Shown: positions 11,812-23,465, counted from the first letter of the stretch. The stretch is 64,000 nt of DNA from Sialis fuliginosa (GCA_961205875.1 OY540818.1:19442761-19506760), one strand, 5' to 3'. Numbers and translations are program-made. Notes: generated from the letters alone by a model not told the origin.

Positions 11812-11972
11812 CAGCACCGTAACTAGTGACCGAGGGGCCCTCAAAAATATAAAAAAAATTTCGTTGTTTCCCCAGTCTACAATTTTTTTACATGTTACTA
11901 ATTTTAATGGTCTTTTTTTTGTTTCTCAATTTGTACGCTACTGCGGGGACACTGGTGGTAGTTACGGCCCTG
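11812..11972. mobile_element. hAT MITE, 161 bp, intact TSD
   Basis: Ends are CAGCACCGTAACTA and, read inward from the right, CAGGGCCGTAACTA. The 8-bp direct repeat ctttttaa is present on both sides (11804-11811 and 11973-11980). The CAGGGCCGTAACTA terminus is characteristic of insect hAT elements. Non-coding. Confidence 0.92.
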
Positions 11973-12287
11973 CTTTTTAATGATTTTTAGAAAGAATAAA
12001 TCATGAAATGTCGAAATCTTTAATTATTAGGTATGTACCTCTTTAAAAAGTTTAGTTTTTTCAATATTTCTTATATTGAAATTCGATACATGAAAATTTA
12101 TTTAAAAAATGGGTTTTTGATTTAGTTTAAAGTTATAGTAATTTTTCTACAAAATTTAAAAATACAAGTAAAACGACCCTCTCCAAATTTTAATAAAAAT
12201 TCTTGCATTACATAATTTTATATAAAAATATACTTAGAAGAAAAATATAGATTTATTAATTAGACGATATTTTAACTTAACACTAAC

Positions 12288-12680
12288 CAGTGACGTAGAT
12301 AGCTTTTTGCGATGGGGGGGGGGATATGACTTAGTATTTTTGGTTCAGGGACCATCAATACGTGTAATTCCGTTAAAATCTGATGATTACTATACTTTAT
12401 TATACAGTACATTTCATGTATGTATAATAAAAAATATAAAAAAAACGTTTAAAAAAATTAATTTGCCTTTTTAAAACCGTCTAAAAAGCTGAAAATAAAA
12501 TTCTATTAGACTCTTTTCGTACTAACTATTGCATTTTAAAAAAAGTTGATTTTGCAGTTCATACTAGAAGAGTTTAAAAAAATGTCTTTGAGTTTATTAT
12601 TATAAATTCTTTTGATCAACTTATAATTTTCGTAGACTCATGGGGGGGGGATTGATCCCCTTGATCCCCCCTCCTATCTA
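12288..12680 (-). mobile_element. Family H hAT MITE, one end lost
   Basis: Opens CAGTGACGTAGATAG and is the inverted counterpart of 1495-1837, with about 70 bp of extra interior (agttgattttgcagttcata). The other terminus stops at cctatctac without the expected gccactg, and no duplication is visible. Confidence 0.85.
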
Positions 12681-12834
12681 CTATATATTATAAACAAAAT
12701 TCTCTTAAAAAACAGTACACATACAAAAATAAAATCTATTTTCGTAATTCACAAAACTATAAAACCATTTTTTCACTTTCAACTGATAATTAAGTCTATA
12801 TAAATTAATATTTATCACTTACTATAAATTATGG

Positions 12835-13030
12835 CCAATTAACTGAGACAGTTCGGAGGACAAACATCTTGTGTCGCGTCCAAAGCCGGCGCGGGGACAA
12901 AAAAACACACGAAAATATGACACGGGTCGCTGAAAACCGACATTACGTTTATGATTTACAACGCTCTGATAAAAATATTGTATCCTTTCATCGTTGCGAA
13001 CATCGTACGATTTTTCATCGGATAATTACC
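12835..13030. promoter_or_regulatory. GC-richer non-repetitive island
   Basis: Holds ccaaagccggcgcggggac, gacacgggtcgctgaaaac and acatcgtacg words in otherwise AT-rich DNA. Candidate regulatory DNA by contrast only. Confidence 0.25.
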
Positions 13031-13140
13031 GCGAGATGAAAAATTACCATGCGCTATTTTCATATCATCTTATTGACTTTCAGAAGCCACAGCGCTCAAC
13101 TTGTTTCCATTTATTAATTCGATTATATTTTCCATTTTTA

Positions 13141-13440
13141 AACGACTTCAAAAAAGGAATTATTTCGGGCATAACTCCAACAAATATTCGATGATTTCTT
13201 GTTTGTTTGAAAGAGTACACTCCCGAGGTAGTCCCATATAAATTTTATCAAAATTAGACCATGAATTTTGAAGATACGTGAAAAAATAAAAAAGTCGGTT
13301 TTATAAGTTCTTTATAATTTTTATGTAATATGATTTTTTTAAAATTTAAAAGATTCTAAATTTCAACTAGTCAGTCGAGTATTTGTTACAGACGGACGGA
13401 CGGATGGATAAAATAGAACCATTTATATATAGAGTCTCCT
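13141..13440 (+). repeat. Family M LINE-like 3' tail
   Basis: Carries the widespread arthropod motif aacgacttcaaaaaaggaat, then tttgaaagagtacactcccg and gtcccatataaattt, and ends in a gacggacggacggatgg tract. A second copy is at 26975-27150. Confidence 0.7.
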
Positions 13441-15355
13441 GTATTGCCTGTATTAACCCATTAGTGTCTTACAATTAAATATACATATTTGTAGATATTT
13501 GAACGCATACACTAGCGATAAAAAATAATAAAACAATATATTAAATTGTATATAATCATAATCTCCATGATGTTACGACACTTTTAAACAAACGCCCCGT
13601 AGACAGAAATCAACGAATGAAGAAATAAACATTGAAGAATGTACACCACTTCCGGAAATATATTTTCACAAAGATTTTGATTTATTATCGACGATAACTT
13701 TTTTTTATTCTGCCATATTGCGGTCAGATATAACTGTAATAAATTTATAAACGTGTCTATTAGTGAAGAAAAAAACCAATACTATTATTTAATATCGATC
13801 TATAAAAATATTCTCAAGTATTTACAATGAAATTTAAATTAAAACTTTCCAATGAATGATTCTTGATTATAATCAGGGGCGTCCGCAGAAATTTTTTAAG
13901 AAGAGGGAGGGTAAAATATACTAATATTATATTTATAAAACCTGTACCCCCTCCTTCTTTTCGGTTTTATTTTCTTTAAAAGAACATATGACAATAGAAT
14001 ATGATATATGTCTTACCTTTTTCCTGTAGGTCATTCCCTTCAAATTTTCTGCCCAGAAGATCAAGTGCCCTTTTATTCTTGAGTAAATACGTCTTGAAAC
14101 ACTGAAAAAAAAATTAAATTTATTTAAATTACATTTTATACATGAATGATAATAAAATTAAAAAAATTAAACAATAATTTCTGAATTTTGTGTAATTTTT
14201 GGGCGCCCATGACCATAATATGAGTACAGTAATCCAAAATTAATTAATTCAGCAAAAATTAACTTAATTTTAAAAATTATCAACAAAAATAATTCAGTTA
14301 TAAAAATATTTTTATTTCTTTATATAATTATTTTATTAATATTTTAATTATTTATATAAATATTTCTTATAGTCCTTAAAAAGTTCGTAATTATTCGTAT
14401 AGTGTGTATGCAGCTTTATTTCTATGCAAAAAATTAGTATCATATTAAATTAGCAGGTATTTTAATGACAATTTTCAACGAAATATCTCCATATCTATTG
14501 AATTTATCAAAAAATACTATAAAGACGAAAAAATCAAGATATATATTGATGATTTTTTAAAGCAATAAAAAAATTATAAAATTTTTAATGAACACTAAAC
14601 ATTTTTTAATCAATTAATTATTATTTTACATTAATAAAACATTTGTAATTTGTTTAAAAATCTTTACTGACTGACTCATCAACGCTCAAATCCCTGCAGC
14701 TTTGTTTTCGTGTCTTTCTTTTATAACGTAAGGATCCGATAAGACGAGATTTTCTCGAAATACGCTTTTCCAATATTCAATAGGGGTAAAAAATGGCTAT
14801 TAGATTTTATAAATTATATAATGGTTATAAAACGCAATTGTTTAAAACAAAAATGCACTTTCTTTTATTAATTCAATCAAATCGTCCCTGTAAATATTAA
14901 TCCATGTATAAAAAAACCTCGAGTGCAACAGGAAATGTACTTTTATTAATAACCGAACGTTCTCTCTCCTTCCCACACCTACAGGAAGTTACAAGATGGG
15001 CTGGTTATTGTTTGCATTTAGAATTGGACCGGTTTTTTTTTGCAGTAGGTAGTGTTTTGTTTTTTTATCTTCACGTAAATAAATTGTCCGTTTTATTGAT
15101 TTCTGATTGGAAGTTTATAGCGAGACGTGATCGAGTGGTCTATGGAAATAATATGCTATATATTGTTTAGTTTCTAATATGTCAGCTGTAATGAATTATA
15201 ACGCAGTTTGACAGCACAGATATTTAATTAGAAGAGTAGTTGTGAATGTTTTGAATTATTAGACTAATTATGTCACTTAATTAAATCAATCACATTGAGA
15301 TAAAAAAGATTGTGTATAGTTTTTAAAAGATAAAATATTATTTATAATATATTCT
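13441..15355. other. AT-rich spacer with a repeat end
   Basis: A CAGGGGCGTCCGCAGAAA terminus at 13874-13891 recurs diverged at 39281 and probably marks a decayed element with a C-rich segment near 13947. The remainder shows no gene. An 88-codon frame at 14904-15170 has no domain I recognise and is not called. Confidence 0.4.
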
Positions 15356-15359
15356 ATTA

Positions 15360-15740
15360 AAAAACATCTGCCAAGTAAATGCACAGTGCTTCCTCGTGTA
15401 GTTAATTATTTAATTATTGCTTAGAATTGGTAAACCATTCAATTTTTATACAATTTTACTAAAAAATATTAGTTCGAAATTTAAATTTTTAATTTTTTGA
15501 CAATTTCAATCTAAATCTAAATTATGCAAACGCCAAATATGGTCTAGCAAATATCAAATTAGAAAAACAAAACACGAATTTTAAAAATAAATTGAGATAA
15601 ATCTTTGTAAGGGAATATTTTACAACAAACGTAAGAAATTTAATGCTCTACAAAAAATATTCTATAAAATTTTCACGTAACATGTATCGTTCTTGAGATA
15701 TATTGAAAAAATAAATATTTTGGGGTGTCACCCCTCCCCA
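15360..15740 (+). mobile_element. Family F element, truncated
   Basis: Matches family F from its start (aacatctgccaagtaaatgc) to the ggggtgtcacccctcccc block, with several internal deletions. It is then cut by the adjacent Tc1-like sequence. Confidence 0.75.
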
Positions 15741-15790
15741 CCTTTTGCTTTAATGATTTCGGCGCAGATTTTTGGCATTCTTTCAACAAG
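15737..15790 (-). pseudogene. Tc1-like transposase C-terminus fragment
   Basis: The minus strand reads LVERMPKICAEIIKAKGG, the C-terminal signature of Tc1-type DDE transposases (usual form LVxSMPxRxxxVIKAKGG). Only these 18 codons are left. An oppositely oriented sister fragment lies 36 bp away, so this is a rearranged relic. Confidence 0.75.
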
Positions 15791-15826
15791 TTTTGTGAAG
15801 TTTTGTGAGCCACCACCACTTTTCAA

Positions 15827-16060
15827 ATAATACCAAAAATTTGTGCCGAAATCATTAATGAAATAGGTGCGGGTATTTTTAAGAAAATCAATTAATGTTC
15901 AAAAGTGATTTGATTTCTATAAAATACATTAATAATAATCAAAAAATGTCTAGATTACAATAAACTTATGAGAATAAAGTAAGTTGATTTCGTGAAATAT
16001 TCAAATAAATTCAAAAAATTGTTTTTTCTTTAGGTGTATTCAAATTTTTGGCCTGTACTG
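15827..16060 (+). pseudogene. Tc1-like transposon relic: transposase end plus terminal repeat
   Basis: The plus strand reads IIPKICAEIINEIGAG, parallel to the minus-strand fragment just upstream. About 160 bp later it ends in a Tc1-type terminus, aatttttggcctgtactg, followed by TA. The coding part is too short to function. The two facing C-termini imply an inversion or two insertions. Confidence 0.7.
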
Positions 16061-16194
16061 TATATATATTTTTATGTGTGTCTCCAATTGTATATATGTA
16101 TACATATAATACATACATGTGTGAGACAGTACTATGTATTAGCAGTGGTACAACGCAACAACTGCGGCTCTAGCTGTAGCCCACCCAACGCGTT

Positions 16195-16295
16195 CAGTAA
16201 CATCATCGCGTTGTATTCAATGTACACACAGACACACAGACACACACACACACCTCAATGTATATATATATATACACGTGTGTGTGTGAAGGGTT
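16195..16295. repeat. CA/TA/TG microsatellites
   Basis: cacacagacacacagacaca followed by cacacacacac, then tatatatatatata and gtgtgtgtgtg. Simple-sequence DNA; an 87-codon frame across it is not called. Confidence 0.9.
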
Positions 16296-16427
16296 AGTTT
16301 AGTTAGCAACAGTTAGTTTTACGTGAATTTTTATAATTATAATTGAATTTTTCATTAATCAAAATCAAAAACAGTTTAATTTATTTTAGTCGATTGATGG
16401 ATTATTATACTTTACTATTAAAATTAA

Positions 16428-16942
16428 GAAGCCAATAGTTGCTTTAATATATTGATAAAAAAACATTCAACATTTTCTTCAGCTAGACTGTTGAGTTAGA
16501 AGAAAATCTAAGAAATGAGTTTTAGAACTTTCAGGTCCTAATTAACTGAGGGTGATTTTTAATGCTAATGTGTTATTAGGTATATGCCAAAATGTTTTGA
16601 AAAGAGTATTTACTGTTTTCTCATTTTGAATAAGCAATCAAATTACGAAAGGCAGTAAACTAATATTCAGAAGCCAATAGCTTTAATATATACTTGATAA
16701 AAAACATTCAGCAGTTTCCTCTGAAGTTAGGACAGCTAGTTTGTCGTACTTAGCTCTAAGGCAGTTAGAAGTAAAATGTAAAAATTGAGAAAAATTGGAT
16801 TAAAAGTTTTCAGAACTTTCAGGTTTCAATTAACTGAGGGTGATTTTTAATGCTAGTGTGTTATTATATGCCAAAATGTTTTTAAAAGAATATTCTGCCT
16901 TCTCATTTTAAATAAGCAACCAAATTACGAAGTAAACTAAAA
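16428..16942 (+). repeat. Diverged tandem duplication, about 240-bp unit
   Basis: 16428-16665 and 16669-16942 share, in the same order, agaagccaatag, gctttaatatat, acattca, aactttcagg, ttaactgagggtgattttta, gtgttatta, tatgccaaaatgtttt and aattacgaa. The second unit has an extra internal segment near 16725-16790. No further copies elsewhere. Confidence 0.85.
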
Positions 16943-18554
16943 AAGCTTGTATCTTATTAAAAAACCACATTTTATTGTCTTTTCCCTCGGTAACGTGAAA
17001 GAAATCGTTTATAGAATTTAATGGTATCAAAAAGAACTATTTTTACTTTAAAAAAATATCTAGGGTACATACGAGGCTAAGCTTTTTAATCGAAAGAACG
17101 TAATTTTAGCTTCCAATTGCTTTTTAAAATTTGATTTATAATTTTGTTTCACAAAGTTATTTTATATCTAAGAAAAATTGTCATTTTAACATTGTAAGCT
17201 TGTAATGGGTTAAAAAATCCATCAAAAAATGCGTGGAAAGTTTTAAATTTTCTCTTTAAAACGCATTTATTTATTTTTTTAAATAAAAGATTTTTCTACT
17301 TAAAATTCAAACCGGAAAAGTTCATTTTCGTAATATTTTTCATATTTTTATTTTTACCGTGCGCCACTGCACCTCATCCACAGATTACCATAGCTGTATG
17401 ATAATGACAAACAATTCAATTGCATATAGAATTAAGTCGCATTATGTATGCGCATGCCCTCAACTCTTGTATATGTAAATTATGGCAATTAGTCTTTGCA
17501 TTATAATAATTACCTCGAGAAAGAAATAATGAAGACGTTAAAGCTTCAACAGACTTGCCATGTTTGCAATCAATTACTTTATTGTGAGAGTAATTTTTAT
17601 TAATAATATTAACTCATGAGGAAACTTGCATGAAAGGAAAAAATTGTATGAACCTTAATTATATTCTGAAAAAATATCAATTAAAAATGATGCAAGTTAG
17701 GTTAAAAACATTTCTTATTATTTGATGACATAGAACTCTGGAACTATAAATGACAGATACTTAAATGTGGTCTTAAAATGTGCGTAATATAGTCTATTTT
17801 TATGTATTAAAATTTCAAACTATTTTAAGAAATCGTTTAAAAGTTATAGGTCTTTAAGTAAAAATACCGATGTTCGAAAATAAAATTTTGATGTACTTTA
17901 CTTAAAAAGGTATAGTTACTTAAAAAATTACTGAAATAATTTGAAACTTTAGACTTTGTAACAAATATTTTATGACCATTTGAAAGTTTTTATGTTTTAT
18001 AGTTACAGAGTTATTAAATGTACCTAATATAATATCATATGGTAATTTTTTCATTGTTATAGTTTTGAAGTATGGTAGATATTAAGTACAAATGTTTTTT
18101 TTAGTCTTTCTGTTTTTGAGAGTTAATAATTGTTGTGTAGGTGTTGGTAACAGTGTGTTGAATCTTTTAACTGCATATTCAAGCTTATATTGTTTTTTTT
18201 TCTGTCATGTAGATACTAACAGATGTAATGAAATTTTTATTAGTTACGATTTTATTTATTCCTGAAAGATGAAGTTATATTTTTGTAAGCCTTTTTTAAT
18301 AATAAAGAAATTCAAGATGGTAGATTTGAAAAAAATAATATTTTTTATATACTGATAAAATAATCATGGAAAAAACTCATTTTGACTATTTTACAACGAA
18401 AAAATAACATATTGAAAGGTGAAATTTGATATTTTGGTTCTATAAAAACCTGTTAAAATAACGAAACTGATAAAATATAAGTTGAATTTTAAGAAAAAAC
18501 ATTTTTCAATACCCAAATTATTTTGTTTTCTTGTAATAAAACATTTTTTATTTC
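16943..18554. other. Unassigned AT-rich spacer
   Basis: Long AT-rich stretch without a recognised gene, repeat family or island. Confidence 0.4.
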
Positions 18555-18735
18555 TGACTGTTACTCGCAACTTCGTCCCCGTGGAATTTGTATTTTTATC
18601 GAGATATAAAGTAGCCTACGTCCTTCCACAGAATGCAAGCTATCTCCCTGCCAAATTTCATCAAAATCGGTTCAGCGGTTTAGCCGTGAAAAGGTAACAA
18701 ATAGACAGGCAGACAGAGTTATTTTTGCATTTTTC
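18555..18735 (+). repeat. Family E tail copy
   Basis: Starts ctgactgttactcgcaactt and includes agtagcctacgtcctt, gcaagctatctccctgccaa, atcggttcagcggtttagcc and a gacaggcagacagagtt tail. It is a complete-looking unit of this family. Confidence 0.8.
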
Positions 18736-18744
18736 TCGTATCAG

Positions 18745-18961
18745 GCACGGATCTAAATTTACAATTTGGGGGGGGATCACAGTCTGTTTTTGTGGGGGGG
18801 GGGTCATGCCCCCATGACCCCCATTGATCCACGCTCGAAGGGTATGTCGAATACTGAAATATCTTACATAAGAATTAATTAATTAAACCATATAGAATAA
18901 TTTTTCAAAATCAAAACAAATGAGAACAAAACGATAAATCTTGAACGCCCTCTACGCCACT
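18745..18961. mobile_element. Decayed hAT-type ends with G/C runs
   Basis: aggcacggatcta at about 18745 and gatccacgctcg near 18826 flank G runs (18768-18776 and 18796-18805), and cgccctctacgccactg ends at 18961. These look like outer ends of one or two hAT-type elements. Exact boundaries and duplications are not resolved. Confidence 0.45.
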
Positions 18962-19120
18962 GGCCGGCGAGAAAGCCTCGGCAAATTAATGAAGAGACTC
19001 ATCTTAATTGGGCCTCGCAATGTGTGGTCACTGTTTGCCTCTCTCTCGCACCCACCGACACCCGCACACCAACTTCCTTGTCGCACTTCACGTACTTCCG
19101 TGGACAAATACTAGATAAAT
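18960..19120. promoter_or_regulatory. GC-richer island with CT repeat
   Basis: Contains ggccggcgagaaagcctcgg, aattaatgaa (homeodomain-type core), CTCTCTCTC at 19039-19047 and cacccaccgacacccgcac. It directly abuts the tandem duplication at 19118. Candidate regulatory element. Confidence 0.35.
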
Positions 19121-19345
19121 GTTTTCGATTATAGACTGTCAAATGTTTTATCAACAAATAAAATCACATCAATCTATCACTGTTTACTAACCGCGCACTT
19201 CGATACACCTATCTCTTTCTACTACGCGTTTGTGAATGTTCTCGATTATGAACTGTCAAATGTTTTATCAACAAATAAACTCACATCAACCTATCGTTGT
19301 TTATTCAACGCATACTTCGATGTATTTATCTCTTTTTTGTTGCGG
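19118..19345 (+). repeat. Tandem duplication, 117-bp period
   Basis: Unit one (19118-19234) and unit two (19235-19345) share ctgtcaaatgttttatcaac, aaataaa, tcacatcaa, ctatc, cacttcgat or tacttcgat, and tatctcttt. It is unlike any transposon in the window and adjoins a GC-rich island. Confidence 0.85.
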
Positions 19346-19743
19346 TTTAAATTGTTGATGATTTATATATTTTTCTTTATCTTTTATGGGATTTTGAGTA
19401 TTTAGTGTCTTTTTTTAGTAGGTATGTAGAGGTAAGGCACATGCCAGTTTAATGGGCATTCTTTTGACCTTTTGAAAGGCAATTTTGTTTGTTTTATTTC
19501 TTCTAACCGCATTTTTTTATGAATATATTGTTCTGTGTGCTTAACCGATTAATTATCATAATTGATTTAAAAAACAAGTAAAAAAACCGCTTGGATCATT
19601 TTTTTTACCATTCTGGCTACTTACTTTTACTCTAAATCTAAATTAGTTAGAAACCACTAATTTATAGTGAATATTCACTAATTGAAATAGTTAAAAGTAT
19701 ACTACTACGAAATAGTGACTGTTCACTGCTTGAATTAGTCTAT
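19346..19743. other. Unassigned spacer
   Basis: AT-rich, with no supported feature. Confidence 0.4.
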
Positions 19744-20130
19744 AAGGTACTGGCACCAGTCTTGGCAAGGACCCCAGTAATAGCAAATTTTTAATTAAAT
19801 GTACTGAATTAGAAATATGTGTTGATATTTGATTACTACCATTTCTGAATATTAATCTATATACATTTAACTGTCTTACAGCGTGATTTGATGACATGAG
19901 GTCAATAGGTGTCAAAATGGTGGACATTTAAACTAACTGTTAGTATAATTAATTTATTAATTATTATATTATCATAGCAACTGTTTTACATTGTTTCAAA
20001 TTTGACGATTCTTTTGTGTCGTAGTACTTATCATTAGCAAGAGTGTCCATCACTGCGTGCTCATTACTGGTTTTACCTTTGCCATTACTGGAGAAAAACA
20101 AACAAAATAAAAACGAGCTATATTTGCAGA
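19744..20130 (+). mobile_element. Family C MITE, right end lost
   Basis: Begins AAGGTACTGGCACCAGTCTT and follows the family through ccattactggagaaaaaca, then diverges near actaaggttttta. A frame of 78 codons on the minus strand lies inside it and is not a gene. Confidence 0.85.
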
Positions 20131-20419
20131 CTAAGGTTTTTATTTAATTTAACTAATTCATTATTTAATAAGTAAAAAAAAATTGAAAATCTTCATGCAT
20201 GACAATAATGAATTTATGAAAGAATCAATTAATGAAAAACGTTTATTACAAACACTCTCAAAATTATGTTTGGATAGATTTTTCATGATTTATTATTAAT
20301 AACTCACTTAAATAAATTTTTGATTCGAAATCACTATTCTTTTAGTGAAATTGAAAGTGCCTAAATCAATTAGTGAAATAAATTTTAGAGAGTAGTTAGG
20401 TTAAAAACTTTATGCGTAT

Positions 20420-20480
20420 TAAAATCGTTCGTACCTTGTGTGGGTGCGTGTATACCACCTAACTACGAAATTTAAATTAT
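20420..20480 (+). repeat. Short repeat around gtgcgtgtataccacct
   Basis: The block gtgggtgcgtgtataccacc, then cgaaattt, recurs near 41815 and 49740. Element boundaries are unknown. Confidence 0.45.
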
Positions 20481-20519
20481 CGTGTCATATAATATTTAGC
20501 ATACTCCTAGTTCGTACCT

Positions 20520-20700
20520 GCCCTTTGATATCCAACCCTGACAGATACGCGAGAGCGCTGTAGCCCCGGAAGCTGTAAATGGTAGGGAGTAGGGGAGGGA
20601 GTGCGGCGTCCATGACAGGCGTCGGGTTTAATTAAAACCACGCACTTGATCGGAGACGCGTCGACTTGTCAGAGCAGTTGTTAAACTGCCAGTAACTAGA
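20520..20700. promoter_or_regulatory. GC-richer non-repetitive island
   Basis: Contains acgcgagagcgctgtagccc, a gggagtaggggagggagtgc stretch, gggtttaattaaaaccacgc and gagacgcgtcgac. Candidate regulatory DNA by composition and by TTAATTAA homeodomain-type cores. Confidence 0.3.
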
Positions 20701-20777
20701 TTAGAAACGTTGTTGTACCTTTGCAAATCGCAATATTACATCTGAATCTAATCTATGTATATATATATGTATATGTA

Positions 20778-21155
20778 CAGTCACCTGCATTAATGGTCTT
20801 GCAGTTTGTATTCATTTTTGTTTATCACAAACTTAGTAGGCTCCTCCCATTTGTGCAATTATAATATTTAAATCATTTCTCCATGTATCAAACAAAGACA
20901 GATATTTAGAAATTCATTTGCTATAAAGAACTACTCTTCGTTTATAATAGGTACTCATATTTATTTGTGCAATTAAATTATTATGTAATCTATTGAAAAT
21001 TGTATACGTAAATTTTGTGGCAATAAATATATTTTAGTATTTAAATATATTAAACTTGATAAAAAAAGATAACCGATGATGTTTGTCTTTAAATTTGGAA
21101 TCTGTTGTAAGCGATTCTAGTCTTTAGGGTGCCAGACGAGTTCTGCAGGCGACTG
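20778..21155 (-). mobile_element. Tc1/mariner-like MITE, TA target site
   Basis: Ends are CAGTCACCTGCA and, from the right, CAGTCGCCTGCAGAA. TA flanks both sides (20776-20777 and 21156-21157). The paralogous stretch at 36970-37060 lacks this insert (gtatatatgtacttataatg), acting as an empty site. A second copy, inverted, is at 55321-55690. Confidence 0.88.
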
Positions 21156-21227
21156 TACATATAATGGTATATAGTTCAGAAGACACAGTGAATAACTTTA
21201 CTTTATATCAACAACGTTGTTGTATGT

Positions 21228-22290
21228 CAGTGGCGAGGCGTGAAGTTTTTAATAAGGGAAGCATATTTTGTCAAAAAAACTAGTTATGAAACACCTTAAG
21301 TTCAAGCGTATACTTTTTAAAATAAATTCTTATATATTTTTTTGTATTTTAGTCGATATTTGTATGACGAGTTGAAGTTCACCGCAGGAAATTTCACTAA
21401 AAAATTTAGAATTTTTGATTTCGATAAAAGTATGTTTATTGTATAGAAAATGACGTGAAAAGTTGAACTGTTCAAACCGCAGGTCTGTATCTCAAACCGT
21501 TCTCGAGATATAGCCTCTCAAAGTTTTAGTTTTTTCAAATTTTTGGAGAAAAAAGGCCATAACTTTTAAACGTGTGGTCGGAATTGAATTTAGTTGACGG
21601 ATTTGGAATCAGCGTGTCAAAATCTATATAATGACATGTATAATACTTTAAAATCCGACAAAAAAAATTTCGTCAAAAATCGACATTTTTTTAAGGTATA
21701 CCCCTTTGAATTTTTTCGATTTTTCGCGAATTTTTTTTTCCAGAGTTTTAAGGTATTATACATGTCATTATATAGATTTTGACACGCTGATTTCAAATCC
21801 GTCAACTAAAATCAATTCTGACCACGCGTTCAAAAGTTATGGCCTTTTTTCTCCAAAAATTTGAAAAAACTAAAACTTTGAGAGGCTATATCTCGAGAAC
21901 GGTTTGAGATACAGACCTGCGGTTTGAAACAAACAACTTTTCACGTCTTTTTCTATACAATAAACATACTTTTAACGAAATCAAAAATTCTAAATGTTTT
22001 AGTGAAATTTCCTGCAGTGAACTTCAATTCGTCATACAAATATCGACTAAAATACAAGAAAATAAGACGTAGAGGTATGGTATATAGTATATAGTTTTAT
22101 AATTGAGCGTGTAAATTAATATTAAATGCTATTTTTGATTTTTGAATACAATTTTTGAGTTGCTCATAAAGATGAATATTCTAATAATATTTTTAAATTA
22201 TTTATTAACTGAAAACACAGATTTGTATTAATTTACCCATAAAGAAAGGGAAGCACTGCTTCCCCTGCTTCCATGGACGCTTCACCACTG
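21228..22290. mobile_element. Family B fold-back hAT element, full length
   Basis: Ends are CAGTGGCGAGGCGT and, from the right, CAGTGGTGAAGCGT. The 8-bp duplication ttgtatgt is on both sides (21220-21227 and 22291-22298). The core 21342-22057 is one near-perfect inverted repeat, arms about 358 bp, centred at 21699.5. Identical-looking 62-codon frames on opposite strands are a product of this symmetry. No transposase, so it must be moved in trans. Confidence 0.92.
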
Positions 22291-22298
22291 TTGTATGT

Positions 22299-22844
22299 AT
22301 GTATTACTATATATATAATCTTTTACTTAATGACATTTTAGAAATAGGTGAGCCAAAACGTCAAATAATAAAACATAATAATTTTTAATAAAAAAAAATA
22401 AATTTCTTTTCCTAATATTCCATTTACCCGAAGCCCCTTCTCTTCACATGTCCCTCCCCCTTTATTTCGCCTAATTTACCTACTGTATAATGTGCATCTA
22501 CATATAATATTATAATGTAATAAAACATATTAATAATATGTTATAAATTCTTCAAATTCCCAAAAAGACATTACACTTACATATAATTGAAAAATTTGTC
22601 TATATGTCATGTTTTTTAGAGGTTTTATGTCAGTATCGATTCTTAAACACGTCTTGGCGACAATCCAGTTATATTTGCATAACAGAAATTATTGCTAATA
22701 AAAATGTCACATTCAAACAATGAGCACATGTGAACCAGGAGAATTATTTGTTACAAAAATAGAAACGAAATTGTTGCAGAACGTTGTTTTTATACTCGAT
22801 TTATTAAGGACTATAAAATATTTATTTCTTATTCGAAAATTTAT
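22299..22844. other. Unassigned AT-rich spacer
   Basis: No gene, repeat family or motif recognised. Confidence 0.4.
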
Positions 22845-23370
22845 AAGGTAAATGCACCAGTTATGGCCGCTATAAGAGCAAGTTTTCGGGTTTGGATTAA
22901 AGGGCTTTTTTTTGTAATTCTCATCAACTCATGTTACTAATAAAACAAGTAACTCTTTATTTAAACAATTTAATTACCAAAGTCCTCGCAAATATAGTTT
23001 ATTAGCCTTTTATTTTGTTTATGATTTTTCTCCAGTAATGGGTAAAGTAAAACCAGTAATGAGCACGCAGTGATGGACACCTGCTAATGATAAGTACTAC
23101 GACACAAAGATATTAAAGTAAGAATCGTCAAATTTGAAACAATGTAAAGCAGTTGCTATGATAATATAATAATTAATAAATAAATTAGTTTAAATGTCCA
23201 CCATTTTGACACCTATCGGCTGATTGTCATCAAATCACGCTGTAAGACAGTTAAATGTATATAGATTAATATTCAGAAATGGTAGTAATCAAATATCAAC
23301 ACATATTTCTAATTCAGTACATTTAATTAAAAATTTGCCATTACTGGGGTCCTTGCCAAGACTGGTGCCA
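22845..23370 (-). mobile_element. Family C MITE, near full length
   Basis: Starts at the right-hand end (aaggtaaatgcaccagttat, ggccgctataagagcaag) and runs to ccaagactggtgcca, lacking only the last few terminal bases. It gives the best view of the whole element, about 530 bp. No protein is encoded. Confidence 0.88.
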
Positions 23371-23465
23371 CTCATTCAGATAGCAAAGTAATTCATTTTA
23401 ATAAAATGCTAGAATTTTTACTTTTTACTGAACCGATTTGGATTGAACTTTGACTGTACGAAAGC

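Noticed and set aside
21594-21805. Paired 62-residue frames on opposite strands beginning MTDLESACQ or MTDLKSACQ, also at 37529-37717 and 60652-60863
   Set aside because: They arise from the palindromic core of the family B element; both strands read alike because the DNA is an inverted repeat. No domain and no independent conservation.
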